A DNA stretch of 64,000 bases. Source: JAQVCM01 sp040403095. GTDB lineage: Bacteria > Bacteroidota > Bacteroidia > Flavobacteriales_D > Crocinitomicaceae. The notes below the pieces were generated by a model, which was not told the origin of the DNA, did no database searches, and saw only the letters and a program-made list of their open reading frames with translations. Positions 1 to 9,476 of this stretch are shown in pieces (positions within the stretch are counted from its first letter, which is position 1; each line of letters starts with the position of its first letter). The translations under genes were made by a program, and so were the position numbers. The DNA lies in NCBI GenBank assembly GCA_040403095.1, contig JBBALI010000009.1, positions 1 through 64,000 on the forward strand, in the 5' to 3' direction.

Positions 1-2247
1 AAACTTGATTGCATCTGTAGCTGCTTTCGTTCTCAAATAATACATTCCGGTTTTCAATCCTTTTTTCCAACCATAGAAATGCATCGATGTCAATTTACCA
101 AAGTTTGCATTTTCCATGAAAATATTCAAAGATTGTGATTGACAGATATATGCACCACGATCAGCTGCTAACTCAATGATAGATTTTTGTGAAATCTCCC
201 AAGCGGTTTTATACAATTCTTTGATATTTGCAGGGATTTCATTGATGTTCTGAACTGAACCGTTTGATGCCATCAATTTTTGACGCATTTCTTTGGTCCA
301 CAATCCTTCTTTCACCAAATCTTTCAATAAATGTTTATTCACAATAATGAATTCTCCAGACAATACACGACGTGTGTAAATGTTAGACGTATATGGTTCA
401 AAACATTCGTTATTTCCTAAAATTTGTGCTGTTGAAGCAGTTGGCATTGGAGCAAGCAACAAAGAGTTTCTAACACCGTGCGTTTTAACTTCCTCTTTCA
501 AAACATCCCATTCCCAGCGATTTGTTGGCGTAACACCCCACATATCGAATTGGAAAATTCCTTGAGAGGTTGGCGAACCAGCGAATGTTTCGTATGCGCC
601 TTCAACTTTCGCCAAATCTTTAGAAGCAGTCATTGAAGCGTAGTAAATCGTTTCAAAAATCTCGCGATTCAAAGCTCTAGCTTCCTCTGATTCAAAAGGA
701 TAACGCAACAAAATAAATGCATCAGCTAAACCTTGAACACCAAGTCCAATTGGTCTATGGCGTAAGTTTGAATTTTTTGCTTCTTCAACTGGATAGTAAT
801 TTCCGTCAATGATTCTGTTTAAGTTGATTGTAGCTTGATAAGTTACTTCAAACAATTTATCGTGGTCAAATTTTCCGTCTTCTGTTACAAATTTAGGCAA
901 AGCCAAAGAAGCCAAATTACAAACTGCAACTTCATCAGGAGCAGTATATTCAATGATTTCAGTACACAAGTTTGAAGACTTGATTGTACCTAAATTTTGC
1001 TGATTAGATTTTGCATTTGCAGCATCTTTATACAACATGTATGGCGTACCGGTTTCAATTTGAGATTCTAAAATCTTGAACCACAAATCTTGTGCTTTGA
1101 TCGTTTTTCTTCCTTTTCCTTCAGATTCATACTTGGTGTATAAAGCTTCAAATTCAGCACTGTGCGTGTCAGATAAACCTGGACACTCGTGTGGACACAT
1201 TAACGTCCAGTCTCCATTTGATTCAACTCGTTTCATGAACAAATCTGGAATCCAAAGTGCGTAGAATAAATCTCTTGCACGTTGTTCTTCTTTTCCGTGA
1301 TTTTTCTTCAAATCCAAGAAGTCAAAAATATCTGCATGCCAAGGTTCAACATACATGGCGAAAGAACCTTTTCTTTTTCCTCCACCTTGATCAACGTAAC
1401 GAGCAGTATCATTGTAAACTCTCAACATCGGTACAATACCGTTTGAAGTTCCGTTTGTTCCTTTAATATAAGACCCTGTAGCACGGATATTATGTATTGC
1501 TAATCCAATTCCACCAGCCGATTGAGAAATCTGAGCGCAAGATTTCAATGTATCGTAAATCCCTTCAATGCTATCGTCTTTCATCGTTAAAAGAAAGCAT
1601 GAAGACATTTGTGGTTTTGGGGTACCTGCATTAAACAAAGTTGGCGTTGCGTGTGTGAACCAACCTTCAGACATCAAGTTGTAAGTCTTGATAGCTGCTT
1701 GAATGTCGTTTTTGTGAATCCCAACAGAAACACGCATCAACATTTGTTGTGGACGTTCAACAATTTGTCCGTTCAATTTCAAAAGGTAAGAACGCGTTAA
1801 CGTTTTGAAACCGAAATAATCGTATCTAAAGTCTCTGTCATAAATGATGCTTGAATCCAACGTATCACGATTTGACATGATAGCTTGGTAAACATCTTCT
1901 GCCAACAAACTTGCTGGTTGATTGGTTTTAGGATCAATGTAATTGTATAAATCTTCCATTACCTCAGAGAAAGACTTTTTAGTGTCTTTGTGTAGGTTTG
2001 AAACTGCAATTCTTGATGCCAACAATGCATAATCAGGATGATCGATGGTTTTAGCAGCAGCAACTTCAGCGGCCAAATTGTCCAAGTCTGTTGTTGAAAC
2101 TCCATCATAAATTCCTTCAATGACTTTCATCGCAACAGCTTCAGGCGAAACCAACGGATCCAATCCGTAGCACATTTTCACAATGCGTGCTGTGATTTTG
2201 TCAAATTTTACGGCCTCTTTTCTACCGTCTCTTTTAATTACATACAT
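1..2247 (-). CDS. nrdA: Ribonucleoside-diphosphate reductase, alpha (large) subunit, C-terminus cut off by window edge
   Basis: Class Ia ribonucleotide reductase large subunit, which reduces ribonucleoside diphosphates to deoxyribonucleotides in the cytoplasm with the NrdB radical subunit. The start is the ATG at 2247, giving MYVIKRDGRKEAVKF, a typical N-terminal ATP-cone (overall activity site). All 749 codons to the window edge are open. The active-site motif N-L-C-T-E (Asn-x-Cys-x-Glu) and the conserved PMPTASTAQILG loop region are visible. The C-terminal cysteine pair is outside the window. It lies 47 bases downstream of nrdB on the same strand, so the operon order is nrdB-nrdA. Identification is secure. 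Confidence 0.96.
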   Translation of the reverse strand, partial: MYVIKRDGRKEAVKFDKITARIVKMCYGLDPLVSPEAVAMKVIEGIYDGVSTTDLDNLAAEVAAAKTIDHPDYALLASRIAVSNLHKDTKKSFSEVMEDLYNYIDPKTNQPASLLAEDVYQAIMSNRDTLDSSIIYDRDFRYDYFGFKTLTRSYLLKLNGQIVERPQQMLMRVSVGIHKNDIQAAIKTYNLMSEGWFTHATPTLFNAGTPKPQMSSCFLLTMKDDSIEGIYDTLKSCAQISQSAGGIGLAIHNIRATGSYIKGTNGTSNGIVPMLRVYNDTARYVDQGGGKRKGSFAMYVEPWHADIFDFLDLKKNHGKEEQRARDLFYALWIPDLFMKRVESNGDWTLMCPHECPGLSDTHSAEFEALYTKYESEGKGRKTIKAQDLWFKILESQIETGTPYMLYKDAANAKSNQQNLGTIKSSNLCTEIIEYTAPDEVAVCNLASLALPKFVTEDGKFDHDKLFEVTYQATINLNRIIDGNYYPVEEAKNSNLRHRPIGLGVQGLADAFILLRYPFESEEARALNREIFETIYYASMTASKDLAKVEGAYETFAGSPTSQGIFQFDMWGVTPTNRWEWDVLKEEVKTHGVRNSLLLAPMPTASTAQILGNNECFEPYTSNIYTRRVLSGEFIIVNKHLLKDLVKEGLWTKEMRQKLMASNGSVQNINEIPANIKELYKTAWEISQKSIIELAADRGAYICQSQSLNIFMENANFGKLTSMHFYGWKKGLKTGMYYLRTKAATDAIKF

Positions 2248-2294
2248 AGTGCGCTCGGGGTTTTAAATGTTTTGTATTACTATTATTGTGGAAT

Positions 2295-3269
2295 TTAGAA
2301 ATCTTCATCGATGGTAAAATCTTGGGTGTTTTTACCATCAAGCACGCCTGCTTTTTGGTACTCACCTACTCTTTTTTCAAAGAAGTTTGTTTTACCTTGA
2401 ATCGAAATCATATCCATGAAATCAAATGGGTTGGTTGCGTTGTAAATTTTGTCATTTCCTAATTCTTGCAACAATCTATCAGCAACAAATTCAATGTATT
2501 GAGACATCAAATCGCTGTTCATTCCGATTAGTTTTACTGGAAGCGCATCTAAAATAAACTCCTTCTCAATTTCAACTGCATCCAAAATGATTTGTTTAAC
2601 TTGATCTTTCGTAAGTTTATTTACAACATGATTATTGTACAGCAAACAAGCGAAATCACAATGTAAGCCTTCGTCTCTTGAAATCAATTCATTTGAGAAT
2701 GAAAGTCCTGGCATCAATCCACGTTTTTTCAACCAAAAAATGGAGCAAAATGAACCTGAGAAGAAAATTCCTTCAACTGCTGCAAAGGCTACCAATCTTT
2801 CAGCGAAACTTCCTTGATCAATCCATCTTAAAGCCCAATCCGCTTTTTTACGAACACAATCCATGGTGTCGATGGCATTGAAAAGGTAATTCTTGTCTGC
2901 AGTGTCTTTGATGTAGGTATCAATCAACAAAGAATAAGTTTCAGAGTGCACATTTTCCATCGCAATTTGAAAACCATAAAAGAACTTTGCTTCGGTATAC
3001 TGCACTTCAGACAAAAAATGCTCAGCCAAATTCTCGTTTACAATCCCGTCGGAGGCAGCAAAGAATGCTAAGACATGTTTCACAAAATGGCGTTCATTGT
3101 CATTCAATTTATTCTCCCAATCAATCAAATCTGGTGACAAATCGATTTCTTCAGCTGTCCAAAAACTTGCTTCTGCTCGTTTGTAGAAAGACCAAATGTC
3201 ATCGTGTTGAATTGGAAACAAAACAAATCTGTTTTCATTTGATTCCAATATCGGTTCATTCTGTGTCAT
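2295..3269 (-). CDS. nrdB: Ribonucleoside-diphosphate reductase, beta (small) subunit
   Basis: This 324-residue protein is the class I R2 subunit that stores the tyrosyl radical used by NrdA. Iron ligands are visible: Asp74 in AASDG, Glu105 and His108 in MENVH, then the later VEG and RDEGLHCDF glutamate/histidine set. Tyr112, four residues after His108, is the expected radical tyrosine, so this is a classical Tyr-radical R2 close to the eukaryotic type. Length is normal. The start ATG at 3269 gives MTQNEPIL. The gene leads the nrdB-nrdA operon. I looked for an NrdR-box pair upstream and saw no convincing one. Confidence 0.96.
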   Translation of the reverse strand: MTQNEPILESNENRFVLFPIQHDDIWSFYKRAEASFWTAEEIDLSPDLIDWENKLNDNERHFVKHVLAFFAASDGIVNENLAEHFLSEVQYTEAKFFYGFQIAMENVHSETYSLLIDTYIKDTADKNYLFNAIDTMDCVRKKADWALRWIDQGSFAERLVAFAAVEGIFFSGSFCSIFWLKKRGLMPGLSFSNELISRDEGLHCDFACLLYNNHVVNKLTKDQVKQIILDAVEIEKEFILDALPVKLIGMNSDLMSQYIEFVADRLLQELGNDKIYNATNPFDFMDMISIQGKTNFFEKRVGEYQKAGVLDGKNTQDFTIDEDF

Positions 3270-3698
3270 TTTAATGTTTTTTTAGTTCAATATATTTAGC
3301 ACTTAAAACAAGATTTTGTTTTATTTTTTGTGACTTTTATTTTATTTTTTTTTCAAAATTCTTTTGGAGTCAAGAATTTTTGATCGGTTGTATAATTACC
3401 TTTCGAGGAGTACAAAAATTGTCATTTTTTATCCCTTACGCAAGTAAAGAAATTCACAAAAATGTCATGTTTTCAACATTCACTTTTGAAACCCCTTTGC
3501 TATCAACCGATATATGGCTTATTAACATTTTAAATAAAGATATTCACAGCCTAAAACTCCAGAATCATCGATAATATAACATTATTCATCAATCTATTGA
3601 AACTAGTTGAATTATGCTTTTTTTTCATAAATTTAAGCCCAAATTTGAAAGATGTCAAGTTAAATTTTACCTTGTTTTAAACATTCAAATGTTCATAG
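3270..3698. other. Intergenic region between nrdB and comF
   Basis: This 429-base, very AT-rich gap separates two divergently read operons, so it should hold promoters for both. I see no gene, no tRNA and no strong terminator. The only structure I note is the short palindrome AACATT-CA-AATGTT at 3681-3694, just before the comF start. No clear TAnnTTTG element stands out in front of either gene. Confidence 0.5.
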
Positions 3699-4451
3699 AT
3701 GAAAGAAACTTTTCAAACTCAATCAAAGCCTAGATTTTGGTCTAAAAAAATACTTATTTGGAAGGAAGATTTGCTTCATTTAATTTATCCATCAAGTTGT
3801 CTTTCTTGTGAAAAAGAACTCTCTGTCGGACTCAGAAATTTGTGTGACATTTGTGATGCAAATTTAAGGTTTACTTACTTCGAAAATTTCACTGAACCAA
3901 GTTCGCTCGACAAACTTTTTTGGGGGAGGAGTAAATTAACATCCACTTGCGCATTTTTGCAATTTGAACAAGATTCGAGCACCCAACAAATTTTGCATGC
4001 AATAAAATACAAAGGAAAAAAAGACCTAGCCATAGAAATGGGAAGTCGATTTGGAGAACGATTAAATCAAAATCAGGCAAAATATGGTTCAATTGAAGTT
4101 TTGATTCCGGTGCCGTTGCACCCCAAAAAGAAATTTATTCGCGGCTACAATCAAAGTGAATGTATTGCAAATGGCATTGCAGAAAGTACTAAAACGCTTG
4201 TAAACACCCATTTTCTAACCAAAGGAATTCATACAGAAAGTCAAACTAAAAAAGCGAATCGTTTCCTCCGTTGGGACAACGTGTCTGATGTTTTTCATTT
4301 GGATCCAATTAAATTAAAAGATGTCAAACACATCGCTTTGGTTGATGACGTGGTAACTACGGGCTCCACTTTAGAAGCTTGTATTCAAAAAATTCACCAA
4401 GTTTTGCCTGATATTAAAATAACTGTGCTTAGTTTAGCAATCGCAAAATGA
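3699..4451 (+). CDS. comF: ComF family phosphoribosyltransferase-like protein
   Basis: This 250-residue protein has the ComF layout. An N-terminal zinc-finger-like region has paired cysteines (CLSC near residue 33 and LCDIC near residue 50). It is followed by a type I phosphoribosyltransferase domain ending in the PRPP loop HIALVDDVVTTGSTLE near residue 210. In naturally competent bacteria ComF acts in single-stranded DNA uptake. In other bacteria its role is unclear and the substrate is unknown. The stop overlaps the next start by four bases (ATGA), so it heads a three-gene operon with an FAD oxidoreductase and a sensor kinase. The family call is firm, the function is not. Confidence 0.88.
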   Translation: MKETFQTQSKPRFWSKKILIWKEDLLHLIYPSSCLSCEKELSVGLRNLCDICDANLRFTYFENFTEPSSLDKLFWGRSKLTSTCAFLQFEQDSSTQQILHAIKYKGKKDLAIEMGSRFGERLNQNQAKYGSIEVLIPVPLHPKKKFIRGYNQSECIANGIAESTKTLVNTHFLTKGIHTESQTKKANRFLRWDNVSDVFHLDPIKLKDVKHIALVDDVVTTGSTLEACIQKIHQVLPDIKITVLSLAIAK

Positions 4452-5518
4452 TTGAAAAAACAAAACCCCAAAAAATTCTTATTGTAGGCGCAGGGTTGGC
4501 CGGAATTTGCGTGGCAAGAAGATTGCACGAAAATCAACTCAATTTCAAAATCATTGACAAAGGATTTAATGAAAGTTCTCAAGTTGCAGCGGGTGTAATC
4601 AATCCGCTGGTTTTCAGACGTACTACAAAAAGCTGGAGGGTTGACGAATTTTTGCCCATTGCTTTTGATTTTTATACACAACTTGGCAAAAGTTGGGGCA
4701 ACAAATATTACGAACCAATTCCAATCAGGCGCGCTTTTTCACACCTACAAGAAAAGGAAACTTGGCTTGAAAGGCAAAATTGGGAAGATTATTCTCCGTA
4801 CATGAAAACCATAAATGAAGACGACGACAACTTTGCTGGTGTGAAAAATACCTTTGGAACAGGTTTGGTTTTACAATCTGCCTGCATTCATACCACTGAA
4901 TTTTTGAACGATGCTAAAAATTGGTTCATAGAAAATAATTTTTTGAGTGAAAATACATTCAGATATGAAGATTTGAATCCTGAAGAAGCTGTTTATGAAG
5001 GAGAAAAATATGATGCCATCATTTTTTGTGAAGGATATCGAGGTATTGAGAATCCCTTTTTTAATTACCTCCCACTTGAAGCTACCAAAGGTGAAATTTT
5101 AACTGTCGAATCGGAAGATATTGCCGAAACTGAACTTTTGAATCGAAAATGTTTCATTTTACCCATTGGAAAAAATCAATTTAAAGTGGGAGCAACTTAT
5201 ACCTGGAGAAGTCCAAACACAGATTTGACAAGTGCTGCAAAAGAATTACTGTTTGATCAAGCCAATACTTTAGTAGAAGCGAAAATGAAAATAATTGACC
5301 ATCAAGCAGGTGTTAGACCAACTGTTTTGGATAGAAGGCCGTTAATTGGTACACATCCTATTTATTCTAAATTAAAGATTTTTAACGGTTTGGGAGCAAA
5401 AGGATATATGATGGCACCACTGTTATCTCAAGAATTTGTTTCATCTTTGTCTGATATTTCAATTTTGGATAAAGAAGTTGATATTGAACGCTACAAAAAA
5501 CGATTTATTCAGGAATGA
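4448..5518 (+). CDS. FAD-dependent oxidoreductase, DAO (D-amino-acid oxidase-like) family
   Basis: This 356-residue flavoprotein starts with a dinucleotide-binding motif, VGAGLAGICVARRL, near residue 14. It carries the SSQVAAGVINPLVFRR segment typical of DAO-family enzymes related to glycine oxidase and the MnmC oxidase domain. The C-terminal GLGAKGYMMAPLLSQ block is the usual second FAD-contacting region. The amine substrate cannot be told from sequence. It overlaps comF by four bases and the following kinase by four bases, so the three are probably co-translated. No signal peptide is seen, so it should be cytosolic. Confidence 0.85.
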   Translation: MIEKTKPQKILIVGAGLAGICVARRLHENQLNFKIIDKGFNESSQVAAGVINPLVFRRTTKSWRVDEFLPIAFDFYTQLGKSWGNKYYEPIPIRRAFSHLQEKETWLERQNWEDYSPYMKTINEDDDNFAGVKNTFGTGLVLQSACIHTTEFLNDAKNWFIENNFLSENTFRYEDLNPEEAVYEGEKYDAIIFCEGYRGIENPFFNYLPLEATKGEILTVESEDIAETELLNRKCFILPIGKNQFKVGATYTWRSPNTDLTSAAKELLFDQANTLVEAKMKIIDHQAGVRPTVLDRRPLIGTHPIYSKLKIFNGLGAKGYMMAPLLSQEFVSSLSDISILDKEVDIERYKKRFIQE

Positions 5519-6765
5519 ATTTTATTGAAAACATATTTAATTCTTACAAGCTACTGATAAATAAAGGTGTTTCATCTGAGTCACTTTCACATGATAAATT
5601 TAAAATTCGTGGCTTAAATTTCATGGCGTTGATTTGGATTCCTGCCTTATCATTGGCACCTCTTTTTTGTTATAATTTTTCTGAATGGATCTATGGATGC
5701 ATCATGTTTTTGAGTATTTCATTTCTTTTCATGATCTTTTATCTAAATCGTATCGGTTACTTCAGACTATCAACTATCATTTACCTCCTTGTTCTCAATT
5801 TCAATGTCATTTTAGTGAATGTGATTTTTGAGTTTAACTTTGGAACTTTTTTGTTCTTGTTTCCATTATTTGCTTGTTTTTCATTCTTATTTCCTCTCCC
5901 AAAAAATAAAAATATACTTGCGCTAATCTTCATTCTGATGATTTTAATACACGGAATGAGTTACCTATTAGTTTCACTGTATCCATCTGAAAATCTAATA
6001 ATTAATCCAAATGCATTATTTACACAACTAAATTATGGATTTTCTTTTGGTTTAACCTTGATGATTGTTTTGATGTATAGCATACTCCAATCGCAGCAAA
6101 AACTGGAACTCGATTCAAGGATATTAATCAATGAACAACAAAAATTGTTACTTGAAGAAACTTTGAAAGACAAAAACATTTTATTGTCTGAAATTCATCA
6201 TCGAACTAAGAATAACTTGGCAATTGTTTCAAGCATGTTGAATCTGCAAAGAAATCAGATTGAAAGTATTGAACTACAAAACATTTTATTAGATTGTTCA
6301 AATAGAGTCCATTCGATGGCTACAGTTCATCAAAAACTTTATGAAAAAGAAAATTTCACGAAGATTGATTTGAAAGAGTATTTGGAAGAATTAATTCGTG
6401 ATTTACAAAAAACCATTTTTCCAACAAATAAAGACATTCAATTGATTCTTGAAATTGACAGCTTCAATATCACTTCTGAAAAAGCCATTCCTTGTGCCTT
6501 AATAATCAATGAGCTGATTACCAACTCCATCAAGCATGCGTTCAAAAAAAACGGAGGCAAATTAGAGATTAAAATCAAAAAAATTGGCAATCAAATTTTA
6601 CTCATGATTCACGATAATGGTCCAGGCTTTGACTATGAAACGAATAAAAATAACCAATCTCTTGGAATGACATTGATTGAAGCATTGACTGAGCAACTAA
6701 ATGGTCAATGCGAATATAACACCAAGCATGGGACAACGTTTAATTTAAGTTTTAAATTGAATTAA
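5515..6765 (+). CDS. Membrane sensor histidine kinase, HisKA_2 type
   Basis: This 416-residue protein has about six hydrophobic segments between residues 35 and 195, a short coiled linker, then a HisKA_2 dimerisation/phosphoacceptor domain (EIHHRTKNNL, phospho-His at 228/229). An HATPase_c domain follows, with the N box LIINELITNSIKHAF and the G1 box IHDNGPGFD. The membrane region resembles 7TM-type sensor domains, but the ligand is unknown. No response regulator is adjacent, so the partner must be encoded elsewhere. It is the last gene of the comF operon (four-base overlap upstream) and ends three bases before a convergent gene. Confidence 0.9.
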   Translation: MNFIENIFNSYKLLINKGVSSESLSHDKFKIRGLNFMALIWIPALSLAPLFCYNFSEWIYGCIMFLSISFLFMIFYLNRIGYFRLSTIIYLLVLNFNVILVNVIFEFNFGTFLFLFPLFACFSFLFPLPKNKNILALIFILMILIHGMSYLLVSLYPSENLIINPNALFTQLNYGFSFGLTLMIVLMYSILQSQQKLELDSRILINEQQKLLLEETLKDKNILLSEIHHRTKNNLAIVSSMLNLQRNQIESIELQNILLDCSNRVHSMATVHQKLYEKENFTKIDLKEYLEELIRDLQKTIFPTNKDIQLILEIDSFNITSEKAIPCALIINELITNSIKHAFKKNGGKLEIKIKKIGNQILLMIHDNGPGFDYETNKNNQSLGMTLIEALTEQLNGQCEYNTKHGTTFNLSFKLN

Positions 6766-6768
6766 AAT

Positions 6769-8034
6769 TTAATAATCAATTTTGATGAATTTGACTTTTC
6801 CTAAAGAAGCAGACCAATCATAAATTTCAATGTAGTAAACGCCCTGATTCAATTGGTTTGTTGTAATCTCATTTTTTCCAAAATTCAAATTCCCTTTTTG
6901 TACAATTTCGCCCAAGGCATTGAAAATACAAAATCTTGAAGCTTTGCTTTCACCGTTTTCAATTTGAAGTAATTCTTTTACTGGATTGGGATAAACCTTC
7001 CAAGCATCAATCTGATTTTCTAAAACATTCACTGCGTTCACGCTAATTGTTTTTGCGACAGAATCTGTTTTACCACAATACGTGATGGTCAAAATAACAT
7101 TATAAACTCCCGGTTGACTATATTGGTGATTGGGATTGATATCAATTGAAGCACTTCCATCACCAAAATCCCAAAGTAAAGCAAATTGAGCGTTGGAATT
7201 ATTAGTAAAAGAAAATTCATTGCCTGAAACTTGAGAGAAACTGAAATCAGCATTCAAATCATAAAGACCTATATTCCAATTCATCAAGCTATCATAAACA
7301 TTGAGCTTCACTGCATTTTGAATTTGAATAGCATCAACAGTTGATAAACTTGAGAAGAAAGTAATTAATGTTGGATCTTTTCTGAAAATAGTTGTATAAA
7401 AAGTACAAGCTGCCAAATAGGTACCAGCGATAGAAGGATGACTTTCGTCTGACTGGTATAATTCAATTTCAGGATGATTTGTTCTCACATAATTCCACAC
7501 TTTACCTACCGGAGAAACAATGGCATTATTTTGTTGAGCCATCGTTTGGTATCTTAAATTCAGTAGGCTGTCCATTCCATTGTAAGTGCAAACTGGCGGC
7601 CAAGAAGTACAATTAGATGCATCTCCATTTTTTCTGCCCCAAGTCATATAAAAAACTGTCTCAGCGCAAGAATTGTATTGATGAATAATGCTATCTAATT
7701 TTCTGGCAAAAGGAAAAACTTCCGTTGCAACTTGCTGATCTGGAAAAGATGGCATTTGACTTTGTTCTTGTAAAACAACAAAATCCCAAATTCCTGTCAT
7801 TATTTTGTTTAATGAAACGGCATTTGTTGAATGTCCTTGAAAAGTATATCCTCCTGGAGCATTGACATCAAATAAAACAGTGTCGTTAACAGACATAGCA
7901 ACGTCTTTTGTCATTTGAGGAAGGTTATTGACTGCGGTATAGCTATTTCCAATAAAAAGCACTTTTTTGGTGGAAGATTGAGCAAAAGTTATAACACTAA
8001 TGATTGCAAAGAAAGAGGACAATTTAAGCTTCAT
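6769..8034 (-). CDS. Secreted SGNH-hydrolase-like protein with PKD domain and T9SS type A sorting domain
   Basis: This 421-residue protein has a signal peptide (residues 1-20). An SGNH-type hydrolase domain carries block I IGNSYT near residue 30 and the catalytic Asp-x-x-His of block V in SDESHPSIAG near residue 200. A PKD domain follows (WDFGDGSASIDINPNHQY, about 290-330), then a C-terminal type A sorting domain starting at VYPNP near residue 345. By family it should be a secreted esterase or carbohydrate-active deacetylase, but the substrate is unknown. It is a single-gene unit, convergent with the kinase and downstream of the bestrophin gene on the same strand. Confidence 0.82.
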   Translation of the reverse strand: MKLKLSSFFAIISVITFAQSSTKKVLFIGNSYTAVNNLPQMTKDVAMSVNDTVLFDVNAPGGYTFQGHSTNAVSLNKIMTGIWDFVVLQEQSQMPSFPDQQVATEVFPFARKLDSIIHQYNSCAETVFYMTWGRKNGDASNCTSWPPVCTYNGMDSLLNLRYQTMAQQNNAIVSPVGKVWNYVRTNHPEIELYQSDESHPSIAGTYLAACTFYTTIFRKDPTLITFFSSLSTVDAIQIQNAVKLNVYDSLMNWNIGLYDLNADFSFSQVSGNEFSFTNNSNAQFALLWDFGDGSASIDINPNHQYSQPGVYNVILTITYCGKTDSVAKTISVNAVNVLENQIDAWKVYPNPVKELLQIENGESKASRFCIFNALGEIVQKGNLNFGKNEITTNQLNQGVYYIEIYDWSASLGKVKFIKIDY

Positions 8035-8087
8035 AAAAATGTTTTGTACGATTGACGTGCTTTACAAAATTGAGTTGCTGAATTATT

Positions 8088-8954
8088 TTAATTCAGAAGA
8101 CCATAAACAGCTTTTTTAATATTTTCGGCCAACAGATCTGTGGGTAAATCATTGTCGTCGTAACCAAAAGGATTTTCGATTTCTTCAGCTAACACTTCCA
8201 TACTTACTAAAACGTAAAATACAAAGGTGGCAATGAAAGCTGAAAAATATCCAAAAATGGTAACGAAAGCAAGTGGCATTGTCACAACATAAATGAATAT
8301 GAATTTTTTCAAAAAAAGACTATAGGAAAAAGGAATCGGCGTGTTTTTAATTCTTTCACAAGCGCCACAAGAATCCATGAAACCATTTAGGTTTTTATCA
8401 AGTACGATATAATCTCCATCAGTAATGATGCCTGTACTTTTTAATTCCGAAAGTCTCCTAAACATGAGCGAAACGATAGCCAATGGCACGTGATTTTCAT
8501 TTTCCAATTGTTCCTTTTCAGTAGGGAAAAGATCCAATTGATCAAAATCTATACCGCTTCTTAAATGTTCTTTCATAGAAAACGCAAAATTAGAAGTCAT
8601 TCTTGCGAAAAAATCTCTTTCAGTTTCATTTTGAAGAATCGCATTAATTTTTACGGCGAAATTTCGCGAATCATTAACTAATTCTCCCCATTTTTTTCTT
8701 CCTTCCCACCAACGATCATACGCTGTGTTAGTTCTAAAAACAAGCAACAAAGAAATTACAAAACCAATTAGTTGATAGACCGAAACCAATTTTTCTAAAA
8801 ATACTGCCTCTGGGAAAAAATGAATCTCGATGAAAGCTATAAAAAGTGTCAATAAAATCATGTAAAGAATCTCTTTCCACAGAATTCTAAGTGTATCACT
8901 TTTATGGATTGAAAAAATGAGCGTGAGCCAACTTTTAGGATTGTAATTGATCAT
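8088..8954 (-). CDS. Bestrophin-family (UPF0187) anion channel protein
   Basis: This 288-residue integral membrane protein starts MINYNPKSWLTLIFSIHKSDT. It has the conserved bestrophin blocks: FRTNTAYDRWWEGRKKWGELVNDSRN near residue 70, the IKNTPIPFSYSLFLKKFIFIYV segment near residue 200, and the acidic EEIENPFGYDDNDLPTD calcium-clasp region near 260. Bacterial bestrophins are pentameric channels, and this one should sit in the inner membrane. It is 53 bases upstream of the SGNH gene on the same strand. The upstream region faces the acpP promoter. Confidence 0.92.
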   Translation of the reverse strand: MINYNPKSWLTLIFSIHKSDTLRILWKEILYMILLTLFIAFIEIHFFPEAVFLEKLVSVYQLIGFVISLLLVFRTNTAYDRWWEGRKKWGELVNDSRNFAVKINAILQNETERDFFARMTSNFAFSMKEHLRSGIDFDQLDLFPTEKEQLENENHVPLAIVSLMFRRLSELKSTGIITDGDYIVLDKNLNGFMDSCGACERIKNTPIPFSYSLFLKKFIFIYVVTMPLAFVTIFGYFSAFIATFVFYVLVSMEVLAEEIENPFGYDDNDLPTDLLAENIKKAVYGLLN

Positions 8955-9140
8955 AAATTAAATTTTCAAACACAAAAATACACTGAATTTTATCATTTTC
9001 AATCTAAAAAAAGGGTTGAAATGTCATTAAAAAGCTGATTATTGCACTAGGTAAACGAAGAAAACAAGAACAAAAAAAAGCCTATAACTCTGATTATTAG
9101 AAGTAATGATAAACAAATAATGAATTAAGTCATTAATAAT

Positions 9141-9171
9141 TTTGTTTTTTAAAGCATATATTCTTTCTTTG
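9141..9171 (+). promoter_or_regulatory. Predicted Bacteroidota-type promoter for acpP
   Basis: TTTG at 9141-9144 and TTTCTTTG at 9164-9171 (one mismatch to TAnnTTTG) are separated by 19 bases. That spacing is expected for the Bacteroidota -33/-7 promoter. The predicted transcription start is about 25 bases before the acpP ATG. This is pattern matching only. Confidence 0.5.
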
Positions 9172-9202
9172 CAAGCTGAATTAATCATTAAAAAAATTAG
9201 AA

Positions 9203-9436
9203 ATGTCTGATATCAAGTCAAAAGTAATCGCAATTATCGTAGATAAATTGGGTGTTGAAGAAAGCGAAGTTACTCACGAAGCAAGCTTCACAAATGATCT
9301 AGGAGCTGACTCTTTAGATACAGTAGAATTGATTATGGAATTCGAAAAAGAGTTTAACATTGCTATTCCAGACGATCAAGCTGAAACTATCCAAACGGTT
9401 GGTGACGCTGTTTCTTACATCGAGAAGAACGTATAA
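9203..9436 (+). CDS. acpP: Acyl carrier protein
   Basis: This 77-residue acidic protein carries growing acyl chains on a phosphopantetheine arm during type II fatty acid synthesis. The attachment Ser37 lies in the motif GADSLDTVELIM, followed by the usual EFEKEFNIAIPDDQAE helix. Length and sequence are typical. It is 40 bases upstream of fabF and leads the acpP-fabF-rnc cluster, a widely conserved arrangement. Confidence 0.97.
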   Translation: MSDIKSKVIAIIVDKLGVEESEVTHEASFTNDLGADSLDTVELIMEFEKEFNIAIPDDQAETIQTVGDAVSYIEKNV

Positions 9437-9476
9437 TCTAGAAAGAAATTAATTGTTGAATTAAGACCTATTCTGT

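Noticed and set aside
3270..3400. NrdR boxes upstream of nrdB
   Set aside because: I looked for paired ACA-type 16-base boxes and found only AT-rich partial matches.
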